Source: Salticus scenicus (Eukaryota > Arthropoda > Arachnida > Araneae > Salticidae). From it: 64,000 bases of DNA. The DNA lies in the NCBI GenBank assembly GCA_963930645.1, contig OZ005657.1, positions 51,559,153-51,623,152 on the forward strand. The letters run 5' to 3'. Of this stretch, positions 46,154 to 58,043 are shown piece by piece. The notes beneath the pieces are model-generated. The model did no database searches and was not told the origin of the DNA. It saw only the letters and a list, made by a program, of their open reading frames with translations. Numbering within the stretch: position 1 is the first letter of the stretch; each line of letters opens with the position of its first letter. Made by a program: the position numbers and the translations under genes.

Positions 46154-46224
46154 CCCAGGGTAGCTCAGTGGTAGAGCATCCGCGCGTTAAGCGGAAGGCC
46201 CGGGTTCGAATCCCGGCTCTAGTA
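46154..46224 (+). repeat. tRNA-Asn-like SINE head, second direct copy
   Basis: Nearly the same as the 45900 copy but with perfect anticodon stem (TCCGC/GCGGA) and perfect T stem (CCGGG/CCCGG), box B GGTTCGAATCC and a following T6 run. Position 33 is C instead of the near-universal U, and the acceptor stem is imperfect. It lies about 254 bp after the first copy, with duplicated flanks (TGACCTTGCCAATGAATATT before, GGTATAAAAATCAGC after), so the unit is tandemly duplicated. Confidence 0.65.
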
Positions 46225-46647
46225 TTTTTTCACATAGATGGTATAAAAATCAGCTTTCCACTCCAAATTATCTAAAATAAAAAATATAAATAAATAAATA
46301 AATTTAAATTTATGTTTTGTGTTTTTAATATTTTAAATTGTATATTTTTAGCGTATATTGTCTGTCTCAGTTTTTAATGTGATTAAAATTTAGTTTAACT
46401 ACGAGACGTAATGATTTTTAAATATTTTAATTGCCAACGGTTTATTATGTGAGAAATGTCGAGCTTGTTATTAGCCAGGGTGGCTAATAACAATATATAA
46501 ATATATATATATATATATTAGTTACAAGATTGCAATATATAAATTAGTCCTGTCGTACTAAATTAAAATCTGTCAAAGCCTTTTTTTTTTTTTTTTGTGT
46601 GTGTGTGTATGTATGCAGGGGGGCATTCAGTTCTTGTGAAGGAAGTA

Positions 46648-48188
46648 CAGTGATGAAAAAAACTTTAAGACTACATGTGAAATTGCAAAAATTTTAACCT
46701 CACTAAAAAGAAGAGACGTCAAGTAGTAGAAATAGAATAAAAGATAATAAATCTTAAAAGTTTTGTAAAAGAAGGGGTGTAACTATACATTATATGCAAA
46801 TGATTTTTTTTTTTTTTTCCCACAACATACAAGAGTGGGAAAAACTTTAAGACCACAAAGTTAAACATTATCTAAAGTATTGCATTCTAATTTTTAGTAC
46901 TTCGTGTATTTTCCTTTCCCACGAATTACTTCTGAAAGACGATTTTGGAATGATTTTGCTAGATTTTTGCATGTTAGAATCGATATTTTATTCCATGCTT
47001 TTTAAATACGAGATTTGAGCCCAGAAACAGAATGGTATTGTTTACCGTTTTCATTTATCTTGCGTGCAGCGATACCCCACATGTTTTCTGTGGAGTTGAA
47101 GTCAGGACTTCTGGCCAGAAATTTCATAAAACTTACGTTATTTTCAGTTAGCTAAGAAATGGTTAAAGGAGATTTATGTACACAGTGACGCATTATCTTG
47201 CAACAAAATAAAATTTTTATCCATAAATTCACTTTTTAATGGAACAAAATTGTTAGCCAGTATATCTTGATAATCAAAAGAGTTCATATTGCCTTTGGTG
47301 AATACAATATTAGTCTTACATAGGACACAGAAACTTTCCCAAATTATGACAAATCCCCCTCCTTACACTCGGTTTGAGAAATACGTAGGATCCTGTCTTA
47401 AATCATGCCAAAAATTTCGTAAAACACCAGGTCCATCTAGCTTAAATTTCTTTTCATTTGTGAACACTATTTTTCGCCAAAAGTTCGGTTTTAAAATATT
47501 AGATGTTTCTAATTTCAATCGTGCTTCAATTTTTCAAGTTTAGGTTTGCTTTTTCAGTTTTGAATATTTATGTTTTCGACACTTTTAACAGTTCTATCTG
47601 TTACTTGAAGTTTTAGAGCCGATATTATTTCTGAAGAATATGCATTGTCTTTGACAACCATTCTTATAATACTTCTTTTCATTCTGGCTGATAGTTTTGA
47701 AGGCCTTACTCCACAATTTTTTGTATCATATCTGCGAGAAATTTATGAATTAGAGTTTTAGACTTCTTGATTTCGCTAGTGATTTGCCTTTCACTCATTC
47801 CAGTTTTTCGAAATGCCAAGATTATCCTTTTTTCAATTTCACCCAATAATTTTTTTCTAACTATAATCTCAATTGCTTCAGTACTCAGCTAAATGATTAA
47901 AATATGTTTGTTTTCATTCTAACAAGCGTCTCCCATAAAACCGTGCAAATGTGACATCATCTCATTATGCAAATAATCACTTTTAAAATTGGTCTTAAAG
48001 TTTTTTCCTTTGATCATATTAAACATTCTTACTTTATATCGAAAATAAACGTATTTTAAATTCTAAATTCATAATTTTTTATTTCTTATACTTTATATAT
48101 TAAATGTAAAGATAACTTACAAAGAGATTTTCATTTTTGAATGTAAACAAAAAATTCGATGGTGGTCTTAAAGTTTTTTCCACCACTG
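46648..48188 (-). mobile_element. Tc1-like transposon with IR/DR ends (inactive)
   Basis: The left end CAGTGATGAAAAAAACTTTA and the right end, whose complement reads CAGTGGTGGAAAAAACTTTA, form inverted repeats. TA precedes the left end (46646-46647); the right flank is TG, a decayed TA. A second subterminal copy of the repeat core lies inside each end (about 46834-46860 and 47985-48010), the direct-repeat-in-inverted-repeat layout known from several Tc1/mariner lineages. The length of 1541 bp is normal for a complete Tc1 element. A broken transposase frame lies between the ends on the minus strand. Confidence 0.9.
46900..47880 (-). pseudogene. Tc1-like DD34E transposase pseudogene
   Basis: On the minus strand, short open pieces in different frames spell parts of a Tc1 transposase. 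The N-terminal helix-turn-helix (KRIILAFRKTGMSERQI) is at about 47840-47760. The second catalytic Asp lies in LQDNAS near 47205. The hallmark SPDFNSTENMWG block is at about 47105-47070, where relatives have SPDLNPIENLW, and its Glu is the third catalytic residue; ARKINENGKQ follows. No continuous frame survives, so several frameshifts and stops separate these blocks. It lies inside the terminal repeats at 46648-48188. Opposite-strand open frames here are by-products. Confidence 0.85.
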
Positions 48189-48711
48189 TGTTCCTTATGT
48201 GCTGAACACTACATCTAATGAGCTTGCATGTTGCACCTTATCTAAAAATATTTATAGCATAAAATTCATACATATCTTGAACACTAATAAAATTTTAATT
48301 TGGATTAAGAAAATGTAGGTTCGTTTACAGAGACACATAAAAGAATTTTGGGACATTAGAGCCTATGGACAATTTTTTATTTAAGCGCACTCTAATGCGT
48401 TTATGCTGCATTGAGATAATGAAATTAACATGCATTATAAAGATGCTTAAAACCATGTTTACTCTAAAGAAGGGATATGCATAGACCAAATAATTTATTT
48501 ACGGGACCCCACAGAAGAATTCCGATGATGTACTGTAATCATCCAAATGGTGTCAATTAGGTTGAAATATTAATGAGTTATAATTAATTAAATAAGTGTA
48601 TTATTTTTTAGTGCATATAATTACTGTGTCTTCTTTTCCGGGATACATAGAAGAATTTCGTACTATTACGGTCTATAGTCGGTTTTTTTTTAAAAGTGTA
48701 TTTTAACATGT
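48189..48711. other. region just 3' of the second zinc-finger exon
   Basis: AT-rich. AATAAA-type signals on the minus strand are plausible here as the 3' UTR but none stands out. No repeat recognised. Confidence 0.35.
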
Positions 48712-49106
48712 TTAGACCTCTGGTGGGTTAGTAGACCGGTTTAGTATCCTTAAAAGTTTGCACTTATGGCAAGCAGCCACACATTTCATTGTTACACGTG
48801 ATCTGACATGCCCCCCTGCATACTTATGTATCCTGTCGAAATGGCAATTTAGATGTGCACTCTGCTTGAAACTCTTTTCACAGAGTTTACATTGAAACTT
48901 TCTTATGTTCTCATGAATTGTTTCAATGTGAATTTTTAAGCTATCTTTCGTTGTAATCTTTTTATCGCAAATGTTACAAGAGAAGTACTTTTTGGTTTCT
49001 TGGTGAATGTTCTGGATATGTTTATTCAAGTAAATTTTTTTCTTGAAAGCTTTACCACACTCCGGGCACACATGCATGTTTTGAGCTGGGTTGTCAGAGG
49101 CACTGC
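48712..49106 (-). CDS. terminal exon, second three-finger C2H2 zinc-finger protein or isoform
   Basis: A minus-strand acceptor (CTCTATTTATAG, ending at 49107) opens a frame of about 130 residues ending at 48712. Three regular fingers follow, each C-x2-C-x12-H-x4-H: C14/C17-H30/H35, C44/C47-H60/H65 and C73/C76-H89/H94, joined by short HQETKKYF- and HENIRKFQ-type linkers instead of TGEKP. The tail is Arg/Lys- and Cys-rich and ends TNPPEV. The acceptor is phase 1, as for the exon at 13029, and the residues before the fingers are similar in style (GSASDNPAQ versus DSSSSGIPN). The two exons could therefore be alternative 3' ends of one gene, this one lying 5' in transcription order, or belong to neighbouring paralogues. 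The expected role is sequence-specific DNA binding in the nucleus. No start codon is needed here; the internal ATG at 49077 is inside the first finger. Confidence 0.8.
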
Positions 49107-49394
49107 CTATAAATAGAGTAAGTTTCTATAACATATTATAAATATTTGTAAAATATAAAACTGGTCAGAGGAAACTACAAAATTATTTAGAATAAAAAGG
49201 ATTTAACGAATTATATTTTACTCTTAAAACAAAGTTTTTTTTATAGAACGCTTTATATTTATTCCTTACATATATTGAGGGCAAAGAATATAGAATAGAA
49301 GTTCTTTGATTGAGGGAGCGATATCCTTGTCGGTAGATCACCGAGTATCGTAATAGAAAGATTGGGAGTTTAATACGTTCGAGCAAGCCGAAGA

Positions 49395-49590
49395 CCGCGC
49401 GTGCATCAATGGTGTCTGGTGCATGTAAAATCCTTTGAAGCCGTGATGTCCTCCATGTTCCCATCCCAAATTGTGCCTCTGGGAAAGGGAAGGGAGGGTT
49501 GTCACCGAAGTGAAGGATCAAAATTGCGATGTTGTGTCTTCGGAAAACCTTAAAGGCCAAACAGTCCCCACTCAACCACATCCTTACACA
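49395..49590 (-). mobile_element. SINE family B-related repeat, divergent
   Basis: On the minus strand, CCGAAGACACAACATCGCAA and TTTTGATCCTTC align with the CCGGAGACATGCCATCACAA-TTTTGATCCTCC block of family B, followed by an unrelated body. The reading frame across it is fortuitous. Confidence 0.45.
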
Positions 49591-49630
49591 TATAAAATAT
49601 TGCAATGCATTTTCGAATTTCATTTTTATT

Positions 49631-51484
49631 AACACTTTCCAACAAGGTTGAAAAGTGTTAATGACTTCGGTTTTTCTGTCTGTCTGTCCGTCTGTCTGTC
49701 TGTCTGTCCGCGCTCTAACTCCCGTAAATATTTATGGAATTTCTTGAAACTGATATTATATGTTATTCAAGTTCACTATCGGATGTTCCCTATTGAAAAA
49801 AATAGAATTTATACATCTGTTTGTGTACAGGGGGCCCCCGAAAATATTTCAAAGCATTGTGTTCTATGAGAGACATTTCTATAAACCATATTTTCTTACC
49901 CTTACTGTACAAAAATCTTAATGAAATTGAAATATGTTATACAAGTTTACTATCGGATGTTCCCTGTTTAAAATGGAGTTTATACCTCTACTGGTTTGTG
50001 TACAGGGACCCCCGAAAATATTTCAAAGCATTGTGTTCTATGAGAGGCATTTCCATAAACCATATTTTCCTACCCTTACTGTACACAAATCTTAATGAAA
50101 TTGAAATATGCTATTCAAGTTCACTATCGGATGTTCCCTATTTAAAATGGAGTTTATACCTCTAGTGGTTTGTGTACAGGGACCCCCGAAAATATTTCAA
50201 AGCATTGTGTTCTATGAGAGACATTTCTATAAACCATGTTTTCATACCCTTACTGTTCAAAAATTTTAATGAAATTGAAATATGTTATACAAGTTCACTA
50301 TTGAATGTTCTTTGTTGAAAATAGAATTTATACCTCTACTGGTTTGTGTACAGGGACCCACGAAAATATTTCAAAGCATTGTGTTCTATGAGAGACATTT
50401 CTATAAACCATATTTTCATACCCTTACTGTACAAAAATCTTAATGAAATTCAAATATATTAAACAAGTTCACTATCGGATGCTCCCTGTTGAAAATGGAG
50501 TTTATACCTCTACTGGTTTGTGTATAGGGACCCCCGAAAATATTTCAAAGCATTGTGTTCTATGAGAGGCATTTCTATAAACCATATTTTCATACCCATA
50601 CTGTCCACAAATCTTAATGAAACTGAAATGTGTTATTTAGGTTCCTATCGGATGTTTCCTGTATAAAATGGAGTAAATATCACCACTGATTTGTATATAG
50701 GCACACACAAAAGTATTCCAAAGCATTGCGATCTATTAGAGATATTTCTATAAACTAAATTTTAATAGCTTTACTTTGAACGAAGATTTATGAAATTGAA
50801 ATATGTTATTTATAAGCACAAAAGAAAGTGCTTTGAATAGAATACAGCATGATTAGGATTAGATTTACAGGGTGACACAAAAATATTCAGTTATATAAAG
50901 AGCTATTAATAAATATTTGCTAAAATTGTACTTTCGTTTATATTAAGCGTTTTTAACACATTCTAACATTTTTAACACATTCGAACAAGGTTGAAAAGTG
51001 TTAATGACTTCGGTTTGTCTGTCTCTCTATCTGTCTGTCTGTCCGCGCTCTAACTCTCGTAAATATTTGTGGAATTTCTTGAAACTGATATATGTTATTC
51101 GAGTTCACTATCGGATGTTCTCTGTTGAAAATGGAATTTATACCTTTACTGGTTTGTATACAAAGACACCCGAAAGTATTTCAAAGCATTGTGTTTTGTG
51201 AGAAGTATTTCTATAAATCATATTTTGATACCTTTACTGTACACTTATCTTAATGAAATTGAAATATGTTATTCCAGTTCATTATGCAATGTTTCCTGTA
51301 TAAAATGGATTATATACACTAATTATATACAGGGGCACCCGAAAGTATTTCAAAGCATTGTGTTCTATGAGAGGCATTTCTATAAATCATATTTTCATAC
51401 CTTTACTGTACACTTATCTTAATGAAATTGAAATATGTTATTCAAGTTCACTATTGGATGTTTCCTGTATAAAATGGATTAAAT
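49631..51484 (+). repeat. repeat E head-to-tail array, left part
   Basis: Unit 1 starts at the hairpin AACACTTTCCAAC-AAG-GTTGAAAAGTGTT (49631), then a TCTG microsatellite, CTCCCGTAAATATTTATGGA and the 174-bp monomers. It ends with ACAGGGTGACACAAAAATAT about 50880 and TTTTTAACACATTC. Unit 2 starts at about 50972 in the same way and is cut at 51484 by an insertion. Reading frames through it reflect the repeat (174 is a multiple of 3), not a gene. Confidence 0.8.
49771..50655 (+). repeat. 174-bp tandem monomers
   Basis: The motif GTTCACTATCGGATGTTCCC begins at 49771 and recurs, with small changes, at 49945, 50119, 50293, 50467 and 50641: exactly 174 bp each time. Monomers share TGTGTACAGGGACCCCCGAA and AAAGCATTGTGTTCTATGAG. 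Two more monomers occur in unit 2 (51103, 51277, again 174 apart; the next is 169). Confidence 0.9.
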
Positions 51485-51845
51485 CCCAGCTAAAAAAAAT
51501 CTCTAGCATGTCTGCAAAAAATAAATAAAACGTGCAGATATTTGTAAAAATTCTGCAGATTCTTTGAAGACATTAAAAAATTGCATTTAATCTTCAATTG
51601 ATTCTGCAGAGTTTTTGGAGATTTTCATATCATCATTAAAGTTCACCAACACAATGCAGATATTTTGAAGACAAACAAAAAAAAAACCTGCAATCTATCT
51701 TCAATTTAATTTACAGATTTCAAAACACCATTCAATTTCACCAACAATATGCAGACAAAAGAAAATCTGAATTCTATCTTCACTTTAATGAACAGATTTT
51801 CATATCATGATTAAATTTTAATAACAAAATGCAGACATTTCAAAG

Positions 51846-51877
<32 letters not shown>

Positions 51878-51954
51878 CATTCTATCTTTAATTCGCTTTT
51901 TAATTTTTTGGAAGATTTTTATAACATCATCAAATAATAATATCCAAAGAATTT

Positions 51955-52210
51955 TTACTTCCATTACCCGACTACCATAGGTAATGGAAGTATTGTATTC
52001 GGTCCAAAAATTCGATATCGAAATTTTACCTAGTTTACATGTTTTAAGGTCTCCTGAGTCCAAAAAAGTGGTTTTTGGCAATTGTTCAGTGTATGTGTGT
52101 ACGTGTGTGCGTGTGTGCGTGTATGTGTGTGGGGAATCTTCTGACTATCATATCTCCGAAACTAATAAAGATAGAACTACGAAACTTCAGAATTGAGACA
52201 GGTCTGGTAA
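51955..52210 (+). repeat. 5' end of another hairpin-start repeat
   Basis: TTTTTACTTCCATTACCCGA folds onto CCATAGGTAATGGAAGT. TCGGTCCAAAAATTCGA, GTTTTAAGGTCTCCTGA, a TGTGTGCG microsatellite (52090-52130) and ATATCTCCGAAACTAATAAA follow. Layout equals repeat C, sequence differs. The body continues diffusely to about 52690. Confidence 0.55.
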
Positions 52211-52690
52211 ACAAGTGAATTTTCCAAATTTTGGTGAAAACTGGGAAACCGGAAGTGGGACATCGGAAACCGGAAGTAGGACTATAAGTCCGTATCTCAA
52301 AAAACGGCTCTAACGATTTTCTTCAAAGTTTCTCTGTAAACACTCTATTAGATGGCCTTTATAAAGATATAATTGGTTAGTTGAGAAAATTGATAGGCAC
52401 CCTGTATAAATAGCTGAAATTCAGGTTTTGCAAGTGCGTTTCTTTGAAAACGGCTGTACGTATTTTTTTTTTCAAACTCGCCATAATAACTCCCTTTTAT
52501 GTATACTTTTGTATGTAATTATTGTTTTCCGGTCATTAATTGAATATGCCAAGTTTTGATAAAAGTTGGTATCTCAAAAACGGCTCTAACGATTTTCTTG
52601 AAAATTGTTACCTAAAACCATTTTAAATATGCTTTATCATGTATTACGTGGTTATTACAGGAAAATTAACAGTCATCCTGATTAGGTAGG

Positions 52691-54000
52691 TTATTACTAT
52701 CTGTTACTAAATTAAAAATAAATAAATAAATAAAATAAATAAATGAATAAATAATTGCAAAGCTGTGATTTAAAATTTAAAACAGTAGTAGATTTTCAAA
52801 GATATTGAGATATGTTGTATAACATGTTACAAAATTTATTGTATGGAATATTGGTAAAAGTAAGCTGTTTTTTTTTTTTTTTTTTTTTTTTATTGTTATT
52901 ATCATTAATATCATTTTTTAATTTATATCATTAATATCATTTATTATTATTATTATTTATTTATGATAATATTTATTATCTATAATATTATTTATAAATT
53001 CATAATTTGTATTTTAAAAAATCTTATTTTGTCACTTACAGAGGTCGAATTTAAATAATTTTTTGAATTATTTATTTAATGTAGCAGCAATTGTTAAAAA
53101 AGGAAAAGCAATTAATTAGTACAAATGTTACCCTTAAAGCTCGAAATTCGTTAATGTGAAGATTAACTAAAATGCTCTGTTAAATTGCGGAATCAAGAGT
53201 TTTCTGCATTTAAACTATATAATCTGCACATTAGTGCCTTCTGTATCAGTTCTTCAATTTCCTGTTTCGACCTTTACTATGACGTCAAACTGTCAGGTGA
53301 TTCAGATGCGCGAATAAGAACAAATGAGCTTCAAACTTCAAACCGAAACTTTTAAACGTTTGCTACTGCTTCCGCTAAATGCATTGTAACGTAAACTCGT
53401 AAACTGACAGTAAAGTAATCAAGAGATCTTGATTTGTAATTTGTTACACTGTAAAAAAAATTTTGATTTTCATATTACTGTGAATAATTAAAGTGAAATA
53501 ATGCCATGCAATTACGTACTCTCTATCTGCCATTCATTCAAACGAAAAAAAAAGGACAGATTTCTTGTTGCGACATTAAAAAAAATGGCGCTTTAGTTCC
53601 ATATTTATAAAGTCTAGATAGGTAAGTTTGCTAATACTTACTGAAAACTTTAAATTTTCTTAGGTTGTACTTTAAAGTCTATGTAGCATTGTTATATTGA
53701 CATTGTTAATAATATGTATCACAAATTAGCATTCGTTTATGTCTATTTCCCAATATCCTTATTCTTTATTTATTTATTTACTTTTTTTTCTGCTTTACTT
53801 AAATATATGCTATAAAAATATTACGAGTACATATATATATACTGTTTGTTTATTTTATTTTCATATCATCGTAGTTCGTAAATTGTTAGAACATGTATTT
53901 ACAGCTATAGCTTAAAAAAAAAAAAAAAAAAAAAAAAAACTTTCAACAACTACGTTAATAATAATAATAATAATTTAATCTTAATAAAATGTGACGCAGC
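52691..54000. other. gene-free interior of the 7.67-kb insertion
   Basis: Poly(T) at 52866-52891, (TTA)n around 52930 and poly(A) at 53914-53938. Between 53150 and 53640 composition is more even but no reading frame or family is recognisable. Confidence 0.4.
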
Positions 54001-54645
54001 ATTTTTACTTTCTCTTACCCATAAGGGATATAGAAATATATATATAGAGAAAAGATAAGTTACCCTAAAAAGTTACCCTAAAACAATAGAGAAAGTATTG
54101 TTTTAGGGTAAAATTTTCGAAAGTGAGTCTTTGTTATATTTACATGTTTTGAGGTTCCCTGAATACGAAAATCATGTTTTTAGCGAATGGTCTGTGTGTC
54201 TGTTATTAGCTATCTCAAGAACAAATAGTAGCAGAATTTTCAAACTCGGTATTCTAAATGTGTATCATATAGGGATGCTACAGTAAGATTTCCGTTGAGA
54301 TGAAGCAAATGGTTCGTGTACAGGGACACTCAATAGTATTCAAATACATTACGTCTGTTGGGAAAATTGCAGGTAAGTAGAGTTTAACATCTATAGACTG
54401 CACTAAATCAAATGAAACGAAAAAATATTTTATGTACTGGAGATAGTCAACTGGGGAAAAAATTTTGTGTATGTAGGAGCATCGCCTCCCCCCCCCTTGG
54501 GGGGAAGGCCCACCCATGAGGGGAGTAAATTTTTATGATGGGTATCTTTCAAAAGAGCTCGCCAATATCTTTAAAGCGAATGGTTGAACTATAAATCTGT
54601 GATAATTTAAAACAAAATTATCGATTTTTTTACCTTTAACGAAAA

Positions 54646-54687
<42 letters not shown>

Positions 54688-55062
54688 TAAATATTGAGAT
54701 TAAAATGGAAGCTTTTTTTTTTAATATTTAGTGTTATACTACTTCTCTAATATGGAAATCCTCTGCATTATCATAAAAGATAATTTTTTTAAATTTTAAT
54801 AACATAATTATTTTTTTAATAACCGAATTAAATTCTACATAAATGTAGGTGCATTAATGAAACGGGGTGAGGGGGGCGGTAGCCCCCCCCCCCCCTCATA
54901 CAGAAATAATTATCATATAAAACTTTTCCAAAGCCTAATTTGATTTGTTTAACATAGGTTTACATAACAGTACTCGTTATCTTACCTCTTAATCTCCAAT
55001 CTGTATTTATAGTATTAAATTTCACGGTAAGAGAAAGTCGTGTGAGTGACACACCAGATTAT
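54001..55062 (+). mobile_element. Helentron/HINE-like repeat C, copy 3
   Basis: Starts TTTTTACTTTCTCTTACCCA, with a small internal rearrangement (54030-54095), and ends GTGTGAGTGACACACCAGAT TATT exactly where copy 4 starts. Lies inside the 51487-59156 insertion. Confidence 0.65.
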
Positions 55063-56436
55063 TTACTTTCTCTTACCCATAAGGTAGAGAAAGTATTATT
55101 TTAGAGTCAAATTTTCGAAAGTGAGTTTTTGTTATATTTACATGTTCTGAGGTCCACAGAATACAAAAATCATGTTTTTAGCGAATGGTCTGTCTGTGTG
55201 TGTCTGTCTGTTATCAGCATATCTCAAGAACAAATAGAAGCAGAAATTCGAAACTTGGTATTCTAAATGTGTATCATATAGGGATGCTACATTAAGCTTT
55301 TCGTTGAGATAAAGTAAATGGTTCGTGTACAGGGACACTCAAAAGTATTCAAATAAATTACGTCTATGGGGAAAATTGCAGGAAAGTAGAGTTTACCATC
55401 TATAGACTGCACAAAACCAAATGAAGCGAATATATATTTTTTGTAATAGAGATGGTCAACTGGGAAATTTTTTTTGTGTATGTAGGAGCCTCGCCGGTGG
55501 AAGTCCCCCTCGAGGGGAGTACATTTTCATGATGGGTATCTTTCAAAAGAGCTCGCCAATACCTTTAAAACGAGTGGTTGAACCATCGATCTGCGATAAT
55601 TTAAAATAAAGTTATGAATTTTTTTCATTTTTACCAAAAAAAAAATTTTTTTTTTTAATGTAATATTGAGAATATTGAACTTTTTTTGATTTTTAGTGTT
55701 ATACGACTTCTCTAATGTGAAAATCGTCTGCATTATCATGGAAGATATTTTTTTTTAAATAATAATTTTAATAAATTATTTTTACTGAGTGAATTTGTAT
55801 AGGAAAATATAGAAGAAAGTCATGTGGTGGCTACAACACACTAGTTATTTGTTGTTAGTGGATGTGCTTTACTAATTAATTTACCATTTCCAGAAAAGTT
55901 GTTAAGGAATTGTAATAAATTCCTCATAGAGATATGGTAAATAATGTATGTTTTAAGCTAAATATTCATCGCTTGTTTTTTGTTATATATACACATTCTG
56001 AGACTTCCTGATTACCGTAGTCAAGTTTGTTAACGTTTGATCTTTGTCTGTGTCTCTTAGAATAACTTAAAAACGAATAATTTCAGGAGATCCAAATGTT
56101 GTATTTTGAAGTTAATAGAAGTTTGTTACGGGAAAAGTTTGATCAAGATTGAAAAGTTTCAATGAATGTTGCGTGTAAAAATTGTCTGTATTATTTTAAG
56201 TAAACTTTTAATTTTAATAACGGAATTAAATTCTATATAAATGTAGGTGCATTAATGAAACGGGGTGTTGACCACAGAACTAATTATCCTATAAAACTCT
56301 TCCGAAGCCTAATTTGAATTGTTTAACATAGTTTTACATGACAGTACTCGTTATCTTACCTCCTTATCTCCAACCTGTATTTATACTATTAAATTTCAGG
56401 GTTAGAGAAAGTCGTGTGAGTGACACACCAGATTAT
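55062..56436 (+). mobile_element. Helentron/HINE-like repeat C, copy 4, head-to-tail with copy 3
   Basis: Begins TTTACTTTCTCTTACCCATA at the 3' end of copy 3 and ends GTGTGAGTGACACACCAG at 56436. About 400 bp of other sequence (55790-56200) is inserted before the 3' part. Confidence 0.6.
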
Positions 56437-58043
56437 CATTTTTCTTTTTATACGTTACTATTTTTCGTTAAAAAGATATTAAATATTTCATTTTAATTTT
56501 ACAAGTATTAAAATCAGCAATTTTGTATAATGTAGAGCCATTTTAAATATTTCTTTTTAGCAGTAGAATGAATGTAAAGTGGTATGTGGATTTACTACTT
56601 TTCATTTTTATTTATTTATTTTGAGATTGAAGATATTTTGTTTATTTACGCGATAAATAAGTTTGCAGGTGTCAATTTACCCCCATTTTATTTATTTATT
56701 TTGCAAAGATATTTCATAAATACGGAAACTAGACAAAAATTTTGTAGAAGAAAAAGTTTAGAGTTAGAAGTAGCAGAAGAAATAATGCGAATATTCAGAT
56801 ATGACGAGAAAGACATGATTAGTTGGACTCATTTGCAGATAATCATTATTTAATTTAAAAAAAAAAATTATATGTGTAAATGAGTTTTCTTGATGCTTCA
56901 TTTCTGTCTGCTTGCTAACTTCTAAGCTGAAGAAAAGTAATACATGAGGTGTGTAAACATTTTTGTTATTATTATTATTATTTTCTGAAGCAGTTATAAA
57001 CATGTTTATATAAAGAAAAAAAATGTTAAATAAATATTTAAATCGAGGATATGCGATTTACGTATTTTAAAAAAGTATATGTTTCACTTATGTTTTAAAT
57101 TTGAAATATATTAAAATTTCTTTTTTGTTATTATTATTATCATCGTTATTATTTTGTTAAACAAAGTGATGGTTAGGCATTTAAAAAAATTTCACATTTA
57201 TTAGGAATAATTAATGGAGAAAAAAATATAATTTTCATTATTTTGGGAAAAAAGAAAAGTGATATATTTTACAATTGAATGTTTAATTATAATAATATTC
57301 GATAAATAAATTTTGAAAAATTTATCTCGTCTTTTTTTTTTTTTTTTTAATTGTAATATTATTTTAATTTACTTATTTTTTGAATTCAATATGTTCTTTC
57401 TGCACATTCAGTATGTTCGTTTATATTTTTAATATGATATAAATTATACTAAATTGTCTTTGAAAATAAGAAATAAAATATTTACAAACATAGTTTTTTA
57501 TTTTTTTTGTTTTTCATGTATTACAGTAAATGTGACTTACATTTAACATGCTTTATTTTTTATTTTCAAAGATTAATTTTAAAAAGATCTAAAACTTCTA
57601 CAGTTTATATTTTACAGGAATAAAAACTCGTGTGAAAAAGTCAAATTCAAGTTATTATATTTCGGGATGCATCTGTGTTTACTATACAATTTTTTTAGCT
57701 AATAATTATGCAAAAATTATTAACTTTTTTTTTTTTTTTAATTATTAAATTTGATGTTAATATTTTCGATCTAGGCAGTTTTTAGGCAATGCTGTGGTAT
57801 TTTTGTTAAACTATATGTCTGATGAAAAATTCTTGTACTATCTACATCTACTGTGGATATTTTGCTTTGTTACACCTATGTAGCAGCCATCATCGGAATT
57901 TTCGAGTGTAAAAAGGATTTGATAAACTCCAAGAGGTATCTAAGGGAAATCTAAGCTAAGGTATTTAAAAAAAATAACCCCTTAGATACCGCCATTTATA
58001 ATATCACTTTTACACGCAAATATTCTGATGGTGACTGCTACAC
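56437..58043. other. gene-free interior of the 7.67-kb insertion
   Basis: AT-rich. The 89-residue frame at 56584-56853 (with FCRRKSLELEVAEEIMRIFR) has no recognised family. From 57860 a smaller inverted repeat (TAGCAGCCATCATCGGAATT / TATTCTGATGGTGACTGCTA) leads into the palindrome. Confidence 0.4.

Larger units (their letters stand above)
45344..46390. repeat. foldback structure with hammerhead-family ends enclosing SINE copies
   Basis: The left end (45344-45432, TTTTAATCACATTAAAAACT then AGACAGACAATATACGC) is repeated in inverse at 46299-46390. Between them lie two hammerhead-like motifs (45428-45468, 45715-45768) and a tandem pair of tRNA-headed repeat units (45838-46275). The right arm has lost its hammerhead. 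Confidence 0.6.

Noticed and set aside
45900..46224. Two functional tRNA-Asn genes
   Set aside because: The acceptor stem pairs at only 5 of 7 positions in each, one copy has C33, and both sit in a dispersed repeated unit, so SINE heads are preferred.
47289..47543. 84-residue plus-strand frame
   Set aside because: It is antisense to the degenerate Tc1-like transposase.
49821..50165. 114-residue frame with an internal 58-residue repeat
   Set aside because: It follows from a 174-bp (3 x 58) non-coding tandem repeat; neighbouring monomers carry stops and indels.
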